Shown piece after piece: positions 1 to 8,547 of a stretch of DNA of 64,000 nt (position 1 is its first letter; every line of letters begins with the position of its first letter). The stretch covers positions 4,955-68,954 of the forward strand of contig CAWJFP010000006.1 in assembly GCA_963842155.1 (NCBI GenBank), read 5' to 3'. The notes under the pieces were generated by a model. The model was given only the letters and a program-made list of their open reading frames with translations, searched no databases and was not told the DNA's origin. Origin of the DNA: CAWJFP01 sp963842155 (GTDB lineage Bacteria > Pseudomonadota > Alphaproteobacteria > JACZXZ01). Made by a program: the position numbers and the translations under genes.

Positions 1-1
1 C

Positions 2-85
2 TATCTATTGCTCGGCGGGATGGTCTTTCTCGGTTTCTTCCGTGCGGTGCGGCGGCGCGGGCTGCTGCTGCAGATGGGCGAATAG
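2..85 (+). CDS. 3' end of an unidentified membrane protein
   Basis: An open frame enters from the left edge and stops at a TAG 34 bases before cobS. It gives about 27 residues: a hydrophobic stretch (YLLLGGMVFLGFF), then a basic cluster (RAVRRRG) and a short tail. This is what the last transmembrane helix and cytoplasmic end of an inner-membrane protein look like. Too little is visible to name a family. Its spacing from cobS is compatible with co-transcription. Confidence 0.35.
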   Translation, partial: YLLLGGMVFLGFFRAVRRRGLLLQMGE

Positions 86-119
86 CTCGAAATAGGGCTC
101 CGAAGGGGGAAGGGCCAAT

Positions 120-911
120 ATGACACGCCTCGATTGGCGCCGTTTCGACTGGTCGAGCCTCGGCCGCGATTGGCCGCGCGATTTGCGGGTCGCGGCGGTG
201 TTCCTCACCATTCTCCCCTTGCGGGTCGAGGGCGAGATCGCCGGCTCGGACAGGGCCCAGGCCTTGCGCGCGGCGCCGCTCGTCGGTCTTGCGGTGGGGC
301 TCCTGGGCGCGCTCGTCTTCGCGGCCCTGATTGGTCTCGCGCTCAGCCCCCTGGTTGCGGCACTCGCGGCGCTCGGCGCCATGGCCGCCGCGACCGGCGC
401 CTTGCACGAGGACGGGCTCGCCGATTTCGCCGACGGGCTCGGCGGCGGCGACGCGGAGGCCCGGCTCGCCATCATGCGCGACAGCCGCCTCGGCAGCTAC
501 GGCGCGCTGGCCCTCGTCTTCAGCATCGGGCTCCGCGCCGCGGCGCTCGACGAGATCGCGCAGTCGGGGCTCGCCGCCTTCGCCCTCGTCGCGGCGGCGT
601 CCGCCTCGCGCGGCCTCATGCCGCTGCTCGCGCTCTGGCTCGAGCCGGCCCGGCGCGACGGGCTCGGCGCCGGTCTGGGCGAGCCGAGCCAGGAGGCCGT
701 GGCGACCGCGGCAATCATCGCCTTGCTCGCCGCGCTGCTGCTTCTCGGCCCTCTCGCGGGCCTCCTCGCCATCATCCTCGGCGCAGGCGCCGTGGCCGGC
801 GTTGCCGCGCTTGCGAGGGCGCGGCTCGGCGGCTATACGGGCGACGTATTCGGCGCCGCGCAGCAGGCGGCAGAGACCGCGATCCTGCTCACCGCCGCGG
901 CCTGGTTCTGA
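120..911 (+). CDS. cobS: Adenosylcobinamide-GDP ribazoletransferase (CobS/CobV)
   Basis: This integral membrane enzyme joins adenosylcobinamide-GDP to alpha-ribazole (or its phosphate) in the last steps of cobalamin assembly. The 263-residue product has the family's normal size and several hydrophobic helices. The acidic signature HEDGLADFADG lies near residues 96-106, MRDSRLGSYG near 119-128, and the C-terminal GGYTGDVFGAAQQ near 237-249. The ATG follows a purine-rich GGGGGAAGGG stretch. A histidine phosphatase of the CobC type begins 25 bases downstream, which supports a corrinoid salvage or assembly role. No riboswitch is visible just upstream; if present it would precede the truncated gene at the left edge. 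Confidence 0.93.
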   Translation: MTRLDWRRFDWSSLGRDWPRDLRVAAVFLTILPLRVEGEIAGSDRAQALRAAPLVGLAVGLLGALVFAALIGLALSPLVAALAALGAMAAATGALHEDGLADFADGLGGGDAEARLAIMRDSRLGSYGALALVFSIGLRAAALDEIAQSGLAAFALVAAASASRGLMPLLALWLEPARRDGLGAGLGEPSQEAVATAAIIALLAALLLLGPLAGLLAIILGAGAVAGVAALARARLGGYTGDVFGAAQQAAETAILLTAAAWF

Positions 912-936
912 TCGCTGCCGCCCGCGAGATGACCGC

Positions 937-1614
937 ATGTCCAAGCTGACCCGATGGTGGTGGATCCGCCATGCGCCCGTGACCGATCACGGCGGCCGCA
1001 TCTATGGCCAGCGCGACGTCGATTGCGACGTCTCCGACGGCGATGCCTTCGCCCTCCTGGCGCGCGCTTTGCCGCGCGACGCGGTGTGGGTGTCGAGCAA
1101 CCTGAAGCGCGCGGTGCTCACGGCGCGGGCCATCGTCGAGGCCGGGCTTGCAGCGCCGCCGCCCGTCATCGAGCCGGCGCTGGCGGAGCAGCATTTCGGC
1201 GCCTGGCAAGGCGAGCTGCGCGACGAGGTGTTCGCGCGCAACCCCGACCGGCGCGGCTTCTGGCTGGCGCCGGCCGACATCGCACCGCCCGGCGGCGAGA
1301 GCTTCGTCCAGCTCGTCGCGCGGGTGAGCGAGGCGGTGTTGCGGCTCAACGGCCTTTATGCCGGGCGGGACATCGTGGCCGTGGCCCATGGCGGGACGAT
1401 CCGCGCCGCATTGGCACTCGCGCTCGGCCTGGAGCCGTCGGCGGCGCTCGCCTTCTCGACCGATAATCTGGCGCTCACCCGCATCGACCATGTCGCCGCC
1501 GAGGGCGGCGACGCCTGGCGCGTCGTCGCCGTCAACCTCCCGCCGGGCTGGGCGGCGCCGGGCCTGGCGGCGGGGTGGCCGCGGTCCCGGCTTGATGGTA
1601 GAATCGGCGCATAA
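937..1614 (+). CDS. Histidine phosphatase family protein, CobC-like (alpha-ribazole phosphatase)
   Basis: The 225-residue protein carries the histidine phosphatase signature: RHAP (phospho-acceptor His12), SNLKRAVLTA near 54-63, HFGAWQG near 86-92, and a second catalytic His at VAHGGTIRAAL (His151). Placed directly behind cobS, the likely job is removing phosphate from alpha-ribazole 5'-phosphate or adenosylcobalamin phosphate. The fold is promiscuous, so the substrate rests on context. The chosen ATG places the RHA motif at residue 11, normal for the family; an upstream in-frame extension would read through cobS. The C-terminus, rich in Gly, Pro and Trp, is not conserved in the family. Confidence 0.85.
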   Translation: MSKLTRWWWIRHAPVTDHGGRIYGQRDVDCDVSDGDAFALLARALPRDAVWVSSNLKRAVLTARAIVEAGLAAPPPVIEPALAEQHFGAWQGELRDEVFARNPDRRGFWLAPADIAPPGGESFVQLVARVSEAVLRLNGLYAGRDIVAVAHGGTIRAALALALGLEPSAALAFSTDNLALTRIDHVAAEGGDAWRVVAVNLPPGWAAPGLAAGWPRSRLDGRIGA

Positions 1615-1657
1615 ATCGTCGTCGTCTCGTTTCCCTTCCGCTCCGGGAGGCTTCGCC

Positions 1658-2341
1658 ATGCGTCAGCTCGCCCGCCAGATCATTCTCGCCGCAGCCTGCG
1701 CGCTCGGGATCGCGGCCGCCGCGCCGGCTCATGCCGAATCGGACGCCGTGGCGCTGCTCTCCAAGGCGCAATTCACCTTCGAGAGCATGATCAAGGACCC
1801 CAATTATGGCGCGCTGCGCCAGCAGATCATGCAGGCCAAGGCCGTGCTGATCATCCCCAGCCAGCTCAAGGCCGCCTTCGTCATCGGCGGCCAGGGCGGC
1901 AGCGGCGTGCTGCTCGCCAAGGACGCGAACGGCGTCTGGGGCTACCCGGCCTTCTTCACGCTGAGCACGGGCAGCATCGGCCTGCAGATCGGCGTCCAGG
2001 ATTCGGAGGCGGTGCTGGCGATCATGAGCGAGCGCGGCCTCTCGGCCGTCGTCTTCAACCAGGTCAAGCTCGGCTACGATCTGAGCGCCGCCGCCGGCCC
2101 AGTCGGCCAAGGCATGCAGGGCGACACCACCACGGCGGGCGGCGCCGACGTGGTGACCTACGCGCGCAACCAGGGACTTTTCCTCGGCGGCTCGCTCGAC
2201 GGCGCCGTGATCGTCACGCGCGACGACCTCGACAGCCAGCTCTACGGCCCGGACGCCACGCCGCGCAGCATCATCTTCGAGCGCCGCTTCGCCAACCCGG
2301 CCGCCGACAAGCTGCGCGAGGCGCTGCAGCTCATGCGGTAG
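1658..2341 (+). CDS. SYLF/Ysc84-domain lipid-binding protein, secreted
   Basis: A 227-residue protein with a clear signal peptide (basic MRQLARQ, hydrophobic core, AHA cleavage near residue 26) followed by a SYLF (DUF500/Ysc84) domain. Recognisable segments include AKAVLIIPSQLKAAFVIGGQGGSGVLLAK and GGADVVTYARNQGLFLGGSLDGAVI. The family binds phospholipids or phosphoinositides in eukaryotes; the bacterial role is not settled, and here it would be periplasmic. The start is supported by GGGAGG eight bases before the ATG. The stop codon lies inside a palindromic repeat shared with another locus in this window. Confidence 0.85.
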   Translation: MRQLARQIILAAACALGIAAAAPAHAESDAVALLSKAQFTFESMIKDPNYGALRQQIMQAKAVLIIPSQLKAAFVIGGQGGSGVLLAKDANGVWGYPAFFTLSTGSIGLQIGVQDSEAVLAIMSERGLSAVVFNQVKLGYDLSAAAGPVGQGMQGDTTTAGGADVVTYARNQGLFLGGSLDGAVIVTRDDLDSQLYGPDATPRSIIFERRFANPAADKLREALQLMR

Positions 2342-2381
2342 AGCGTTTCCACGTCAAGTGGAAACGCGAAAGCCGGCGCGG
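2339..2381 (+). repeat. Intergenic palindromic repeat, family A copy 1 (terminator-like)
   Basis: A perfect hairpin, GCGTTTCCAC with a 5-nt loop and GTGGAAACGC (2343-2367), sits between the convergent SYLF and ctaA genes. It is followed by GCGAAAGCCGGCGCG. The same layout, TAGAGCGTTT-YCACGTYAAGTGG-AARCGCG, recurs at 21433-21477 on the other strand. Its place between two converging stop codons suggests it serves as a bidirectional terminator, though no strong U-tract is seen. Confidence 0.75.
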
Positions 2382-2382
2382 C

Positions 2383-3492
2383 TCAACGCGCTGCCCGCAG
2401 CTCGTGGCAAAGCCATAAGGCGATGGTGAAGAGGGCGAGTGCCCCCGCCTGATGGGCGGCGGCGAGCGATAGCGGCACCCCGAGCAGCAAGGTCGAGACG
2501 CCGAGGCTCGCCTGGAGGATGGCCATCAGCGGCAGCAGATCGAGCGCCAGCCGCGCGCGGGGCGGCAGAGCTGCCCGCCGCGCGCCGAGGCGGAAGAGCA
2601 GCAGCAGCGCTACCAGGGTCAGCGCCAGCACGCGGTGATCGAACTGCGCCGTGACCGGATTCTCGAAGGGATTGAGGTAAAGCGGCGCGAGCGCCCCGAT
2701 CCCGCGCGGCACAACTCTGCCTTCCATCAGGGGAAATGTATTGTCGATGAGCCCGGCATGGAGCCCGGCCACGAAGGCGCCCGAGAAGGCGACGAGAAGC
2801 ACAAGCCCGGTGAGCGGCACCGCCTGCCGGAAGAGCCGCGTCGCGGCGCTCCGAGGCGAGGCTCGATCCGATGCGGTCAAATCGGGCCCCGGCCCGGGAA
2901 ACAGGAGATCGAGCGCGAGCCAGAGCATATAGCCGTAGATCAGGATGGCGGCGAGGAGATGGGCCGCGAGGCGATATTGGCTGACCGAGGGACGGTCGAC
3001 GAGCCCGCTCTCGACCATGTACCAGCCGAGCGCGCCCTGCAAGGCGCCGAGCAGGAACAAGATGGCGAGGCGAGGCGCGAGGCGGCGCGCGATCCGGCCG
3101 CGCAGCAGCAGGACGAGGAAGGGCAGCAGGAAGACGAGGCCGATCAGCCGCCCCCACAGCCGGTGGAGATATTCCCACCAGAAGATCTGCTTGAAGTCGG
3201 CGAGGCTCATCCCCTGGTTCAGCAGAAGATATTCCGGGCTGCGCCGATAGGCGTCGAAAAGCCGCTGCCAGTCCTCGGAGGAGAGCGGCGGGATCGCCCC
3301 CAAGACGGGATGCCAGACGGTGATCGAGAGGCCCGAGGCGGTGAGGCGGGTGACGCCGCCGATGACCAGCATCGCGTAGACCATCGCGCAGCAGGCGAGG
3401 AGCCAATAGCCGACCATCCGGTCGCCGCCGGGGGCGGGCGGACGCGCCGCCGGGATCGCTCGGCTCAGCTCGGTCATCTCGCTCCTGCTCAT
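2383..3492 (-). CDS. ctaA: Heme A synthase, COX15/CtaA family
   Basis: Oxidises the C8 methyl of heme O to a formyl group, giving heme A for aa3-type cytochrome oxidase; it acts in the inner membrane. The 369-residue product has about eight transmembrane segments. Heme-ligand histidines sit in family motifs: EYLHRLWGRLIG, AAHLLAA, FDHRVLAL and AAHQAGAL. VIGGVTRLTASGLSI and WHPVLGAIPPL near the N-terminus mark the type 2 (alphaproteobacterial/mitochondrial) group. The start given is the ATG for MSRSEMTEL; the second ATG at 3477, preceded by AGGAG, is an equally good candidate. The gene is transcribed towards the SYLF gene and divergently from the efflux operon. Confidence 0.93.
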   Translation of the reverse strand: MSRSEMTELSRAIPAARPPAPGGDRMVGYWLLACCAMVYAMLVIGGVTRLTASGLSITVWHPVLGAIPPLSSEDWQRLFDAYRRSPEYLLLNQGMSLADFKQIFWWEYLHRLWGRLIGLVFLLPFLVLLLRGRIARRLAPRLAILFLLGALQGALGWYMVESGLVDRPSVSQYRLAAHLLAAILIYGYMLWLALDLLFPGPGPDLTASDRASPRSAATRLFRQAVPLTGLVLLVAFSGAFVAGLHAGLIDNTFPLMEGRVVPRGIGALAPLYLNPFENPVTAQFDHRVLALTLVALLLLFRLGARRAALPPRARLALDLLPLMAILQASLGVSTLLLGVPLSLAAAHQAGALALFTIALWLCHELRAAR

Positions 3493-3732
3493 AATCTTGA
3501 CGGGGCGCGTCCTTGCGGACGACAAACTGCCGCGTCGCGCCCCGCTCCGCAAGCCGGCTCCGGCAACCGATCGCCGCAAGCGCTTGGTCGCGTCTTTTGG
3601 CGCGTATCATCGAGGGGCGCCGCGCCGGGTCGAAACGGCGGCGGCGGCCGTTTAGGCGGTTTTGGCGATCGCATGGTAGGATATAATGGCCTTGCGATCC
3701 TCGGCGACGCGGGAGCAATCCGGACCGTTCTG

Positions 3733-4863
3733 ATGAAGGCTCGATATCTAGCGATACTGGTGCTTGCCGCCGCGGGGGCGGGAGCGGCCTATTATTACGA
3801 GCGCCAGGCCGTGACGCCGCCCGCCCACGCCACGATCGCGCCCGCGCAAGCGCCCGCGGCGCCGGTAACGGTGGCCCTCGTGGTGCAGAAGCCGATGCCC
3901 GTCCGCCTCGGCGCCGTCGGCAATGCGCGCGCCTACGCCATCGTCTCGGTCAAGTCGCGCGTCGACGGGCAGATCTTCAAGGTCGGCTTCCAGGAGGGCC
4001 AGCTCGTCCACAAGGGCGATCTGCTCTTTGCCATCGATCCGCGGCCCTTCGAGGCCGCGCTGCGCCAGGCCCAGGCCAATCTGGCGCGCGACCAGGCGAC
4101 GCTCGAGCGCAACAGGCTCGACCTCGAGCGCTATGGCGAGCTCCTGAAGAAGGATTTCGCCTCGCGCCAACAGGTCGACCAGACCAAGGCCTCGGTCGAT
4201 TCCATGGTGGCGACCTTGCAGGCCGACCAGGCGGCCATCGTGCAAGCGCAGCTCAATCTGGAATATTGCCAGATCCGCTCGCCCATCGAGGGCATCACCG
4301 GCAATCTGCTGGTGAACGAGGGGAACCTGGTGAAGGCGAACGACACGGTCAACCTCGTCGTCATCAACCAGGTGAAGCCGATCTACGTCTCCTTCTCGGT
4401 GCCGCAGCAGAACCTGCCCGAGATCAGGCGCCGCATCGCGGCCGGCAAGCTTGCCGTCGAGGTCGCCATTCCGGGCGACGCCGGCCCGCCCGAGACGGGC
4501 GCGCTCACCTTCATCAACAACAGCGTCGATATGAACACCGGCACGATCCAGCTCAAGGCGACGTTCCCGAACGACGACGGCCGCCTCACCCCGGGCCAAT
4601 TCGTCAATGCGGGCTTGACCCTCAGCACGATCCAGGCTGCCCTCGTCGTCCCGGCCGAGGCGGTGCAGTCGGGCCAGCACGGCAACTACGTCTTCGTCGT
4701 CAAGCCCGACAAGACGGTCGAGATGCGCCCCGTCGAGCTCGGCTTCACGATCGAGAACGAGGCGGTGATCGACAAGGGGGTGCGGCCCGGCGAGCAGGTG
4801 GTGACGAGCGGCCAGCTCCGCCTCTTCCCCGGCGCGCGCGTCGAGATCCGCAATGCGGCCTAG
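3733..4863 (+). CDS. RND efflux periplasmic adaptor (membrane fusion protein, MdtA-like)
   Basis: The adaptor links the inner-membrane RND pump encoded next to it with an outer-membrane channel. The 376-residue protein begins with a signal anchor (residues 5-20), then the lipoyl half-motif VSVKSRVDGQIFKVGFQEGQ. Next comes an alpha-helical hairpin (DLLFAIDPRPFEAALRQAQANLARDQATLERNRLDLERY), then the second lipoyl half (YCQIRSPIEGITG) and beta-barrel domains. The ATG chosen starts just before the hydrophobic anchor; an in-frame ATG 60 bases upstream would add an unlikely leader. The RND permease follows after a 223-bp gap containing a repeat element. No local TetR/MarR regulator or outer-membrane factor gene is present. 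Confidence 0.9.
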   Translation: MKARYLAILVLAAAGAGAAYYYERQAVTPPAHATIAPAQAPAAPVTVALVVQKPMPVRLGAVGNARAYAIVSVKSRVDGQIFKVGFQEGQLVHKGDLLFAIDPRPFEAALRQAQANLARDQATLERNRLDLERYGELLKKDFASRQQVDQTKASVDSMVATLQADQAAIVQAQLNLEYCQIRSPIEGITGNLLVNEGNLVKANDTVNLVVINQVKPIYVSFSVPQQNLPEIRRRIAAGKLAVEVAIPGDAGPPETGALTFINNSVDMNTGTIQLKATFPNDDGRLTPGQFVNAGLTLSTIQAALVVPAEAVQSGQHGNYVFVVKPDKTVEMRPVELGFTIENEAVIDKGVRPGEQVVTSGQLRLFPGARVEIRNAA

Positions 4864-4946
4864 GACGGCGCGTGCGCGATGCAGCTCGTCGCCGCCCTCG
4901 GGCATTTCGGTTGTGAACAGGGTCGCGTCGAGTTCAACGTTCGGGC

Positions 4947-5036
4947 CGTCATGGCCGGCCCCCGTGCCGGCCATCCACGTCTTGACTGCCAGCCGAGGAA
5001 AGACATGGATGCCCGGCACTAGGCCGGGCATGACGA
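4947..5036 (+). repeat. Intergenic palindromic repeat, family B copy 1
   Basis: The element has nested inverted segments: GTCATGGCCGGC at one end, GCCGGGCATGACG at the other, and CCACGTCTTGA / GACATGGATGCCCGGCA inside. A second copy with the same order of blocks lies at 12241-12330. It fills much of the gap between the two genes of the efflux operon, so it may affect mRNA stability or stoichiometry between adaptor and pump. Confidence 0.7.
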
Positions 5037-5086
5037 TGGGTGGCTGAATTGACCGCGACCAGACCACCGCAGCAGTCGGAGCTCAG

Positions 5087-8000
5087 ATGAACCTTCCCGA
5101 GCTTTGCATCCGACGGCCCATCGCCATCACCTTGCTGATGGCGGGCGCGGTGGTGTTCGGGCTGGTGGCCTATCGCTCGCTTCCCGTGAACGAGCTCCCC
5201 AGCGTCGATTTCCCCACCATCGCCGTCTCGGTGCAGTTCCCCGGCGCCAGCCCGCAGACGATGGCCTCCTCGGTCGCCACGCCGCTCGAGAACCAGTTCT
5301 CCACCATCGCCGGGCTCAATTCGATGAACTCGACGAGCGCGCTCGGACTGACGACCATCACTCTCGTCTTCGCGCTCGAGCGCAATATCGACGGCGCGGC
5401 CGAGGACGTGCAGACGGCGATCACGGCGGCGGCGAAGCAGCTGCCGCCCAACCTGCCGGCGCCGCCCACCTTCAAGAAGGTCAACCCCGCCGACTTTCCC
5501 ATCTTCTATCTGGCGCTCGCCTCGCCCACCCTGCCGCTCTACGAGGTGGACACCTATGCCGAGACCATCCTCGCCCAGCGGCTGTCGATGGTGAGCGGGG
5601 TGGCGCAGGTCAATGTCTACGGCTCGCAGCAATATGCCGTCCGCGTCCAGGTCGATCCCGACGCGCTCTCCTCGCGCAATATCGGCCTCGACGAGGTGCT
5701 CAACACCGTTAACGCGGGCAATGTCAACCTGCCGGTCGGCACCATCGACGGCGCGCATCAGTCGATGACAATCCAGGCCAACGGGCAGCTCATGTCCGCC
5801 AAGGCCTATATGAACCAGATCGCCCTGTGGCGGAACGGCGCGCCGATCCTCTACAAGGACCTTGGCCAGGTGCTGGACAGCGTGCAGAACAACAAGGTCG
5901 CCGGCTGGTACAACGGCCACCGCGCGATCGTGCTGGCGATCCAGCGCCAGCCGGGCTCCAACACGATCGCCGTGGTGGACGCGATCAAGGCGGTGCTGCC
6001 GGGCTTCCAGGCGCATCTCCCCGCCTCGGTCGACCTCAACATCCTCTACGACCGCTCGGAGTCGATCCGCGCCTCGGTCAATGACGTGCAGTTCACCCTG
6101 CTGCTCGCCGCCGGCCTCGTGGTGATGGTGATCTTCCTCTTCCTGCGCAATCTCTCCGCCACCATCATCCCCAGCCTGGCGCTGCCGATCTCGGTCATCG
6201 GCACCTTCGCGGTGATGTACCAGCTCGGTTACAGCCTGGACAATCTCTCGCTTCTGGCGCTCACGCTCTCGGTCGGCTTCGTCGTCGACGACGCCATCGT
6301 GATGCTGGAGAACATCGTGCGCCACATGGAGGCGGGGCTCGGCCCCTTCGAGGCGGCGCTCAAAGGCAGCCGCGAGATCGGCTTCACCATCATCTCGATG
6401 ACGGTCTCGCTCGCCGCGGTGTTCATCCCGGTGCTCTTCATGGGCGGCATCGTCGGACGCCTCCTCCACGAGTTCGCGGTCACCATCTGCGCCGCGATCT
6501 TCGTGTCGGGCATCGTCTCGCTCACCCTCACGCCGATGATGTGCAGCCGCTTCGTCCACGCCCATGGCGGGACGCGGCATAACTGGATCTACCGGCAGAC
6601 CGAGCGCGGCTTCGAGCTGCTGCTGGACGGCTACAAGCGCAGCCTCGGCTGGTGCCTCGCCTGGCGGCCCGTCATGCTGATCGTCTTCCTCGGCACGCTC
6701 GTCGCGACGGGCTATCTCTTCGCCGTGGTGCCGAAGGATTTCCTCCCCTCGACCGACACGGGCCAGATCGTCGCCTTCACCGAGGGGCCGCAGGACGCCT
6801 CCTTCGACTCCATGAAGGCCGTGCAGCAGCAGGCCGCGGCGGTCGTGCGCGAGGATCCGAACATCGCGCAGTCGATGTCCTTCGTCGGCGCGAGCGGGCC
6901 GCGCCCGACCGAGAACACCGGCACCATCTTCATGCGGCTCAAGCCGCGCAACGAGCGGGCGCTCAACGCCGACCACATCATCGACGAGCTGCGGCCCAAG
7001 TTGGCGGGCTTTCCCGGGCTCAAGGTCTATCTGCAGAACCCGCCGGCCATCCGCGTGGGCGGTCAGCTCACCAAGGCGCAGTACCAATACACCTTGCAGG
7101 ATATCGACCTCGACGAGCTCTATGCGACGGCCGACAAGATCACCTCGGCGCTGCGCGGGGAGCCGGGCTTCCTCGACGTCAACACCGACATGCAGATCGC
7201 GAGCCCGCAGCTCCAGGTCAATATCGACCGCGACCGCGCCGCGGCCGTGGGCGTCACGGCGCAGCAGATCGAGAGCGCGCTCGGCGCCGCTTTCAGCTCC
7301 GAGCAGATCTCGACGATCTATACCGACCTCGCGCAATATTGGGTGATCCTCGAGGTCACGCCCAAATACCAGGCCGATCCCAACGCCCTGTCGCACATCT
7401 ATATCCGCTCGACCAACGGCTCGCTGGTGCCGCTCGACGCCGTGGTCAAGATCACGCGCGGCGTCGGCCCGCTGACCATCAATCATCTGGGCCAGCTCCC
7501 CTCGGTGACGGTCTCCTTCAATTTGGCGCCCGACGTCTCGCTCGGCACGGCGGTGCAGCGCATTCAGGCCCTCGAGCGCAGGATCACCATGCCGGCGGCG
7601 ATGAGCGCGAGCTTCCAAGGCACGGCGCAGGCCTTCCAGTCCTCCCTCCAGGGCATGGGCATCCTGCTCGTCATGGCGATCGTCGTCGTTTATATCGTGC
7701 TGGGCGTGCTCTATGAGAGCTTCATCCACCCCTTCACCATCCTCTCGGGCCTGCCCTCGGCCGCGGTGGGGGCGCTGCTCACGCTCTACCTATTCAACAC
7801 GCCGCTCAGCCTCTACGCCTTCGTCGGCATCATCATGCTGGTCGGCATCGTCAAGAAGAACGCCATCATGATGATCGACTTCGCGCTCGAGCGTCAGCGC
7901 CATGAGGGGATGAGCCCGCCCGAGGCGATCTACCAGGCCTGCCTCATCCGCTTCCGCCCCATCATGATGACGACCATGGCGGCGCTGCTCGGCACGCTGC

Positions 8001-8257
8001 CGATCGCCCTCGGCGCGGGCCAGGGCTCGGAGGCGCGGCGCCCGCTCGGCCTCGCCGTCGTGGGCGGCCTCATCCTCTCGCAGCTTCTCACGCTCTATCT
8101 CACGCCCGTGGTCTACATCTATCTCGACAATCTCGCGGGCTTCTTGAGCTGGGGCCGCGGCCGTCCGCATCCCTCGCCCGAGGAGCTCGCGGCGGCAGCG
8201 GCGGCCGAGGAAATGCCGGCGCTCAAGAAAGCCGAGCCGCGCAGCGCGGCGCAGTGA
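5087..8257 (+). CDS. RND multidrug efflux permease (HAE1/MdtBC-like)
   Basis: A 1056-residue proton-driven inner-membrane pump. The N-terminus MNLPELCIRRPIAITLLM and VAYRSLPVNELPSVDFPTI is typical of the MdtB/MdtC/MuxBC branch. The proton-relay Asp pair lies in VGFVVDDAIVMLEN near residue 400. Matching segments such as GIVKKNAIMMIDFALE and RFRPIMMTTMAALLGTLPIA lie in the second membrane half, and two large periplasmic loops (about 35-330 and 560-860) complete the duplicated layout. Full length for the family with no frame break. It works with the adaptor upstream; a TolC-type channel must come from elsewhere. Substrate cannot be predicted. Confidence 0.95.
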   Translation: MNLPELCIRRPIAITLLMAGAVVFGLVAYRSLPVNELPSVDFPTIAVSVQFPGASPQTMASSVATPLENQFSTIAGLNSMNSTSALGLTTITLVFALERNIDGAAEDVQTAITAAAKQLPPNLPAPPTFKKVNPADFPIFYLALASPTLPLYEVDTYAETILAQRLSMVSGVAQVNVYGSQQYAVRVQVDPDALSSRNIGLDEVLNTVNAGNVNLPVGTIDGAHQSMTIQANGQLMSAKAYMNQIALWRNGAPILYKDLGQVLDSVQNNKVAGWYNGHRAIVLAIQRQPGSNTIAVVDAIKAVLPGFQAHLPASVDLNILYDRSESIRASVNDVQFTLLLAAGLVVMVIFLFLRNLSATIIPSLALPISVIGTFAVMYQLGYSLDNLSLLALTLSVGFVVDDAIVMLENIVRHMEAGLGPFEAALKGSREIGFTIISMTVSLAAVFIPVLFMGGIVGRLLHEFAVTICAAIFVSGIVSLTLTPMMCSRFVHAHGGTRHNWIYRQTERGFELLLDGYKRSLGWCLAWRPVMLIVFLGTLVATGYLFAVVPKDFLPSTDTGQIVAFTEGPQDASFDSMKAVQQQAAAVVREDPNIAQSMSFVGASGPRPTENTGTIFMRLKPRNERALNADHIIDELRPKLAGFPGLKVYLQNPPAIRVGGQLTKAQYQYTLQDIDLDELYATADKITSALRGEPGFLDVNTDMQIASPQLQVNIDRDRAAAVGVTAQQIESALGAAFSSEQISTIYTDLAQYWVILEVTPKYQADPNALSHIYIRSTNGSLVPLDAVVKITRGVGPLTINHLGQLPSVTVSFNLAPDVSLGTAVQRIQALERRITMPAAMSASFQGTAQAFQSSLQGMGILLVMAIVVVYIVLGVLYESFIHPFTILSGLPSAAVGALLTLYLFNTPLSLYAFVGIIMLVGIVKKNAIMMIDFALERQRHEGMSPPEAIYQACLIRFRPIMMTTMAALLGTLPIALGAGQGSEARRPLGLAVVGGLILSQLLTLYLTPVVYIYLDNLAGFLSWGRGRPHPSPEELAAAAAAEEMPALKKAEPRSAAQ

Positions 8258-8283
8258 GGGGATAAAGACCGTTGCAATCATCG

Positions 8284-8396
8284 TGAAGGTTCGAGACGCG
8301 CGGCCCAAAGCCGCGCTTCTCGCCATGAGGATGTTTTATTTCAATCTGTGTCCTTACGCTGAGGAGGCGGCGAAGCCGCCGTCGAAGCGCGAGGGG
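8284..8396 (+). repeat. Intergenic palindromic repeat, family C copy 1
   Basis: Two hairpins lie between the converging RND and infC genes. The first is TCGAGACGCGCGGCCC..GCCGCGCTTCTCG, followed by GAGGATG; the second is GAGGAGGCGGCGAAGCCGCCGTC, followed by GAAG-GCGAGG. The same series of blocks occurs at 38150-38270, again between converging genes. It is probably a dispersed terminator-like repeat. Confidence 0.75.
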
Positions 8397-8402
8397 AATC
8401 GC

Positions 8403-8547
8403 CGCGCGTCAGGGCGGCGCGATGATCCCGTCGCGCGTCAGCGCGGGGCGATCACCCCGTCGCGCGTCAGCGCAGGGCGATCACCCCGCCGCGCGCCAGC
8501 GCGGGGCGATTACCCCGTCGCGCGTCAGCGCGGGGCGATCACCATGG
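8403..8547 (-). repeat. Five 29-bp tandem repeats overlapping the infC 3' end
   Basis: Units begin at 8403, 8432, 8461, 8490 and 8519, an exact 29-bp period with few mismatches; the first unit is the most diverged. On the minus strand each unit contains ATCGCCCCGCGCTGACGCG, that is, the last codons of infC (I-A-P-R), its TGA stop and the hairpin CGCGC-TGAC-GCGCG. The array therefore looks like serial duplication of the gene's own end. It yields a row of short GC hairpins downstream of infC that may terminate transcription. Confidence 0.85.

Noticed and set aside
4949..7729. 926-codon minus-strand open frame opposite the RND permease
   Set aside because: Translation is Arg/Asp/Glu/His-rich low complexity, typical of the antisense of a GC-rich gene; the plus strand encodes a full RND pump.
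8403..8547. Possible CRISPR array (29-bp period)
   Set aside because: Repeats abut directly with no spacers, and no cas genes are near; they copy the infC end.
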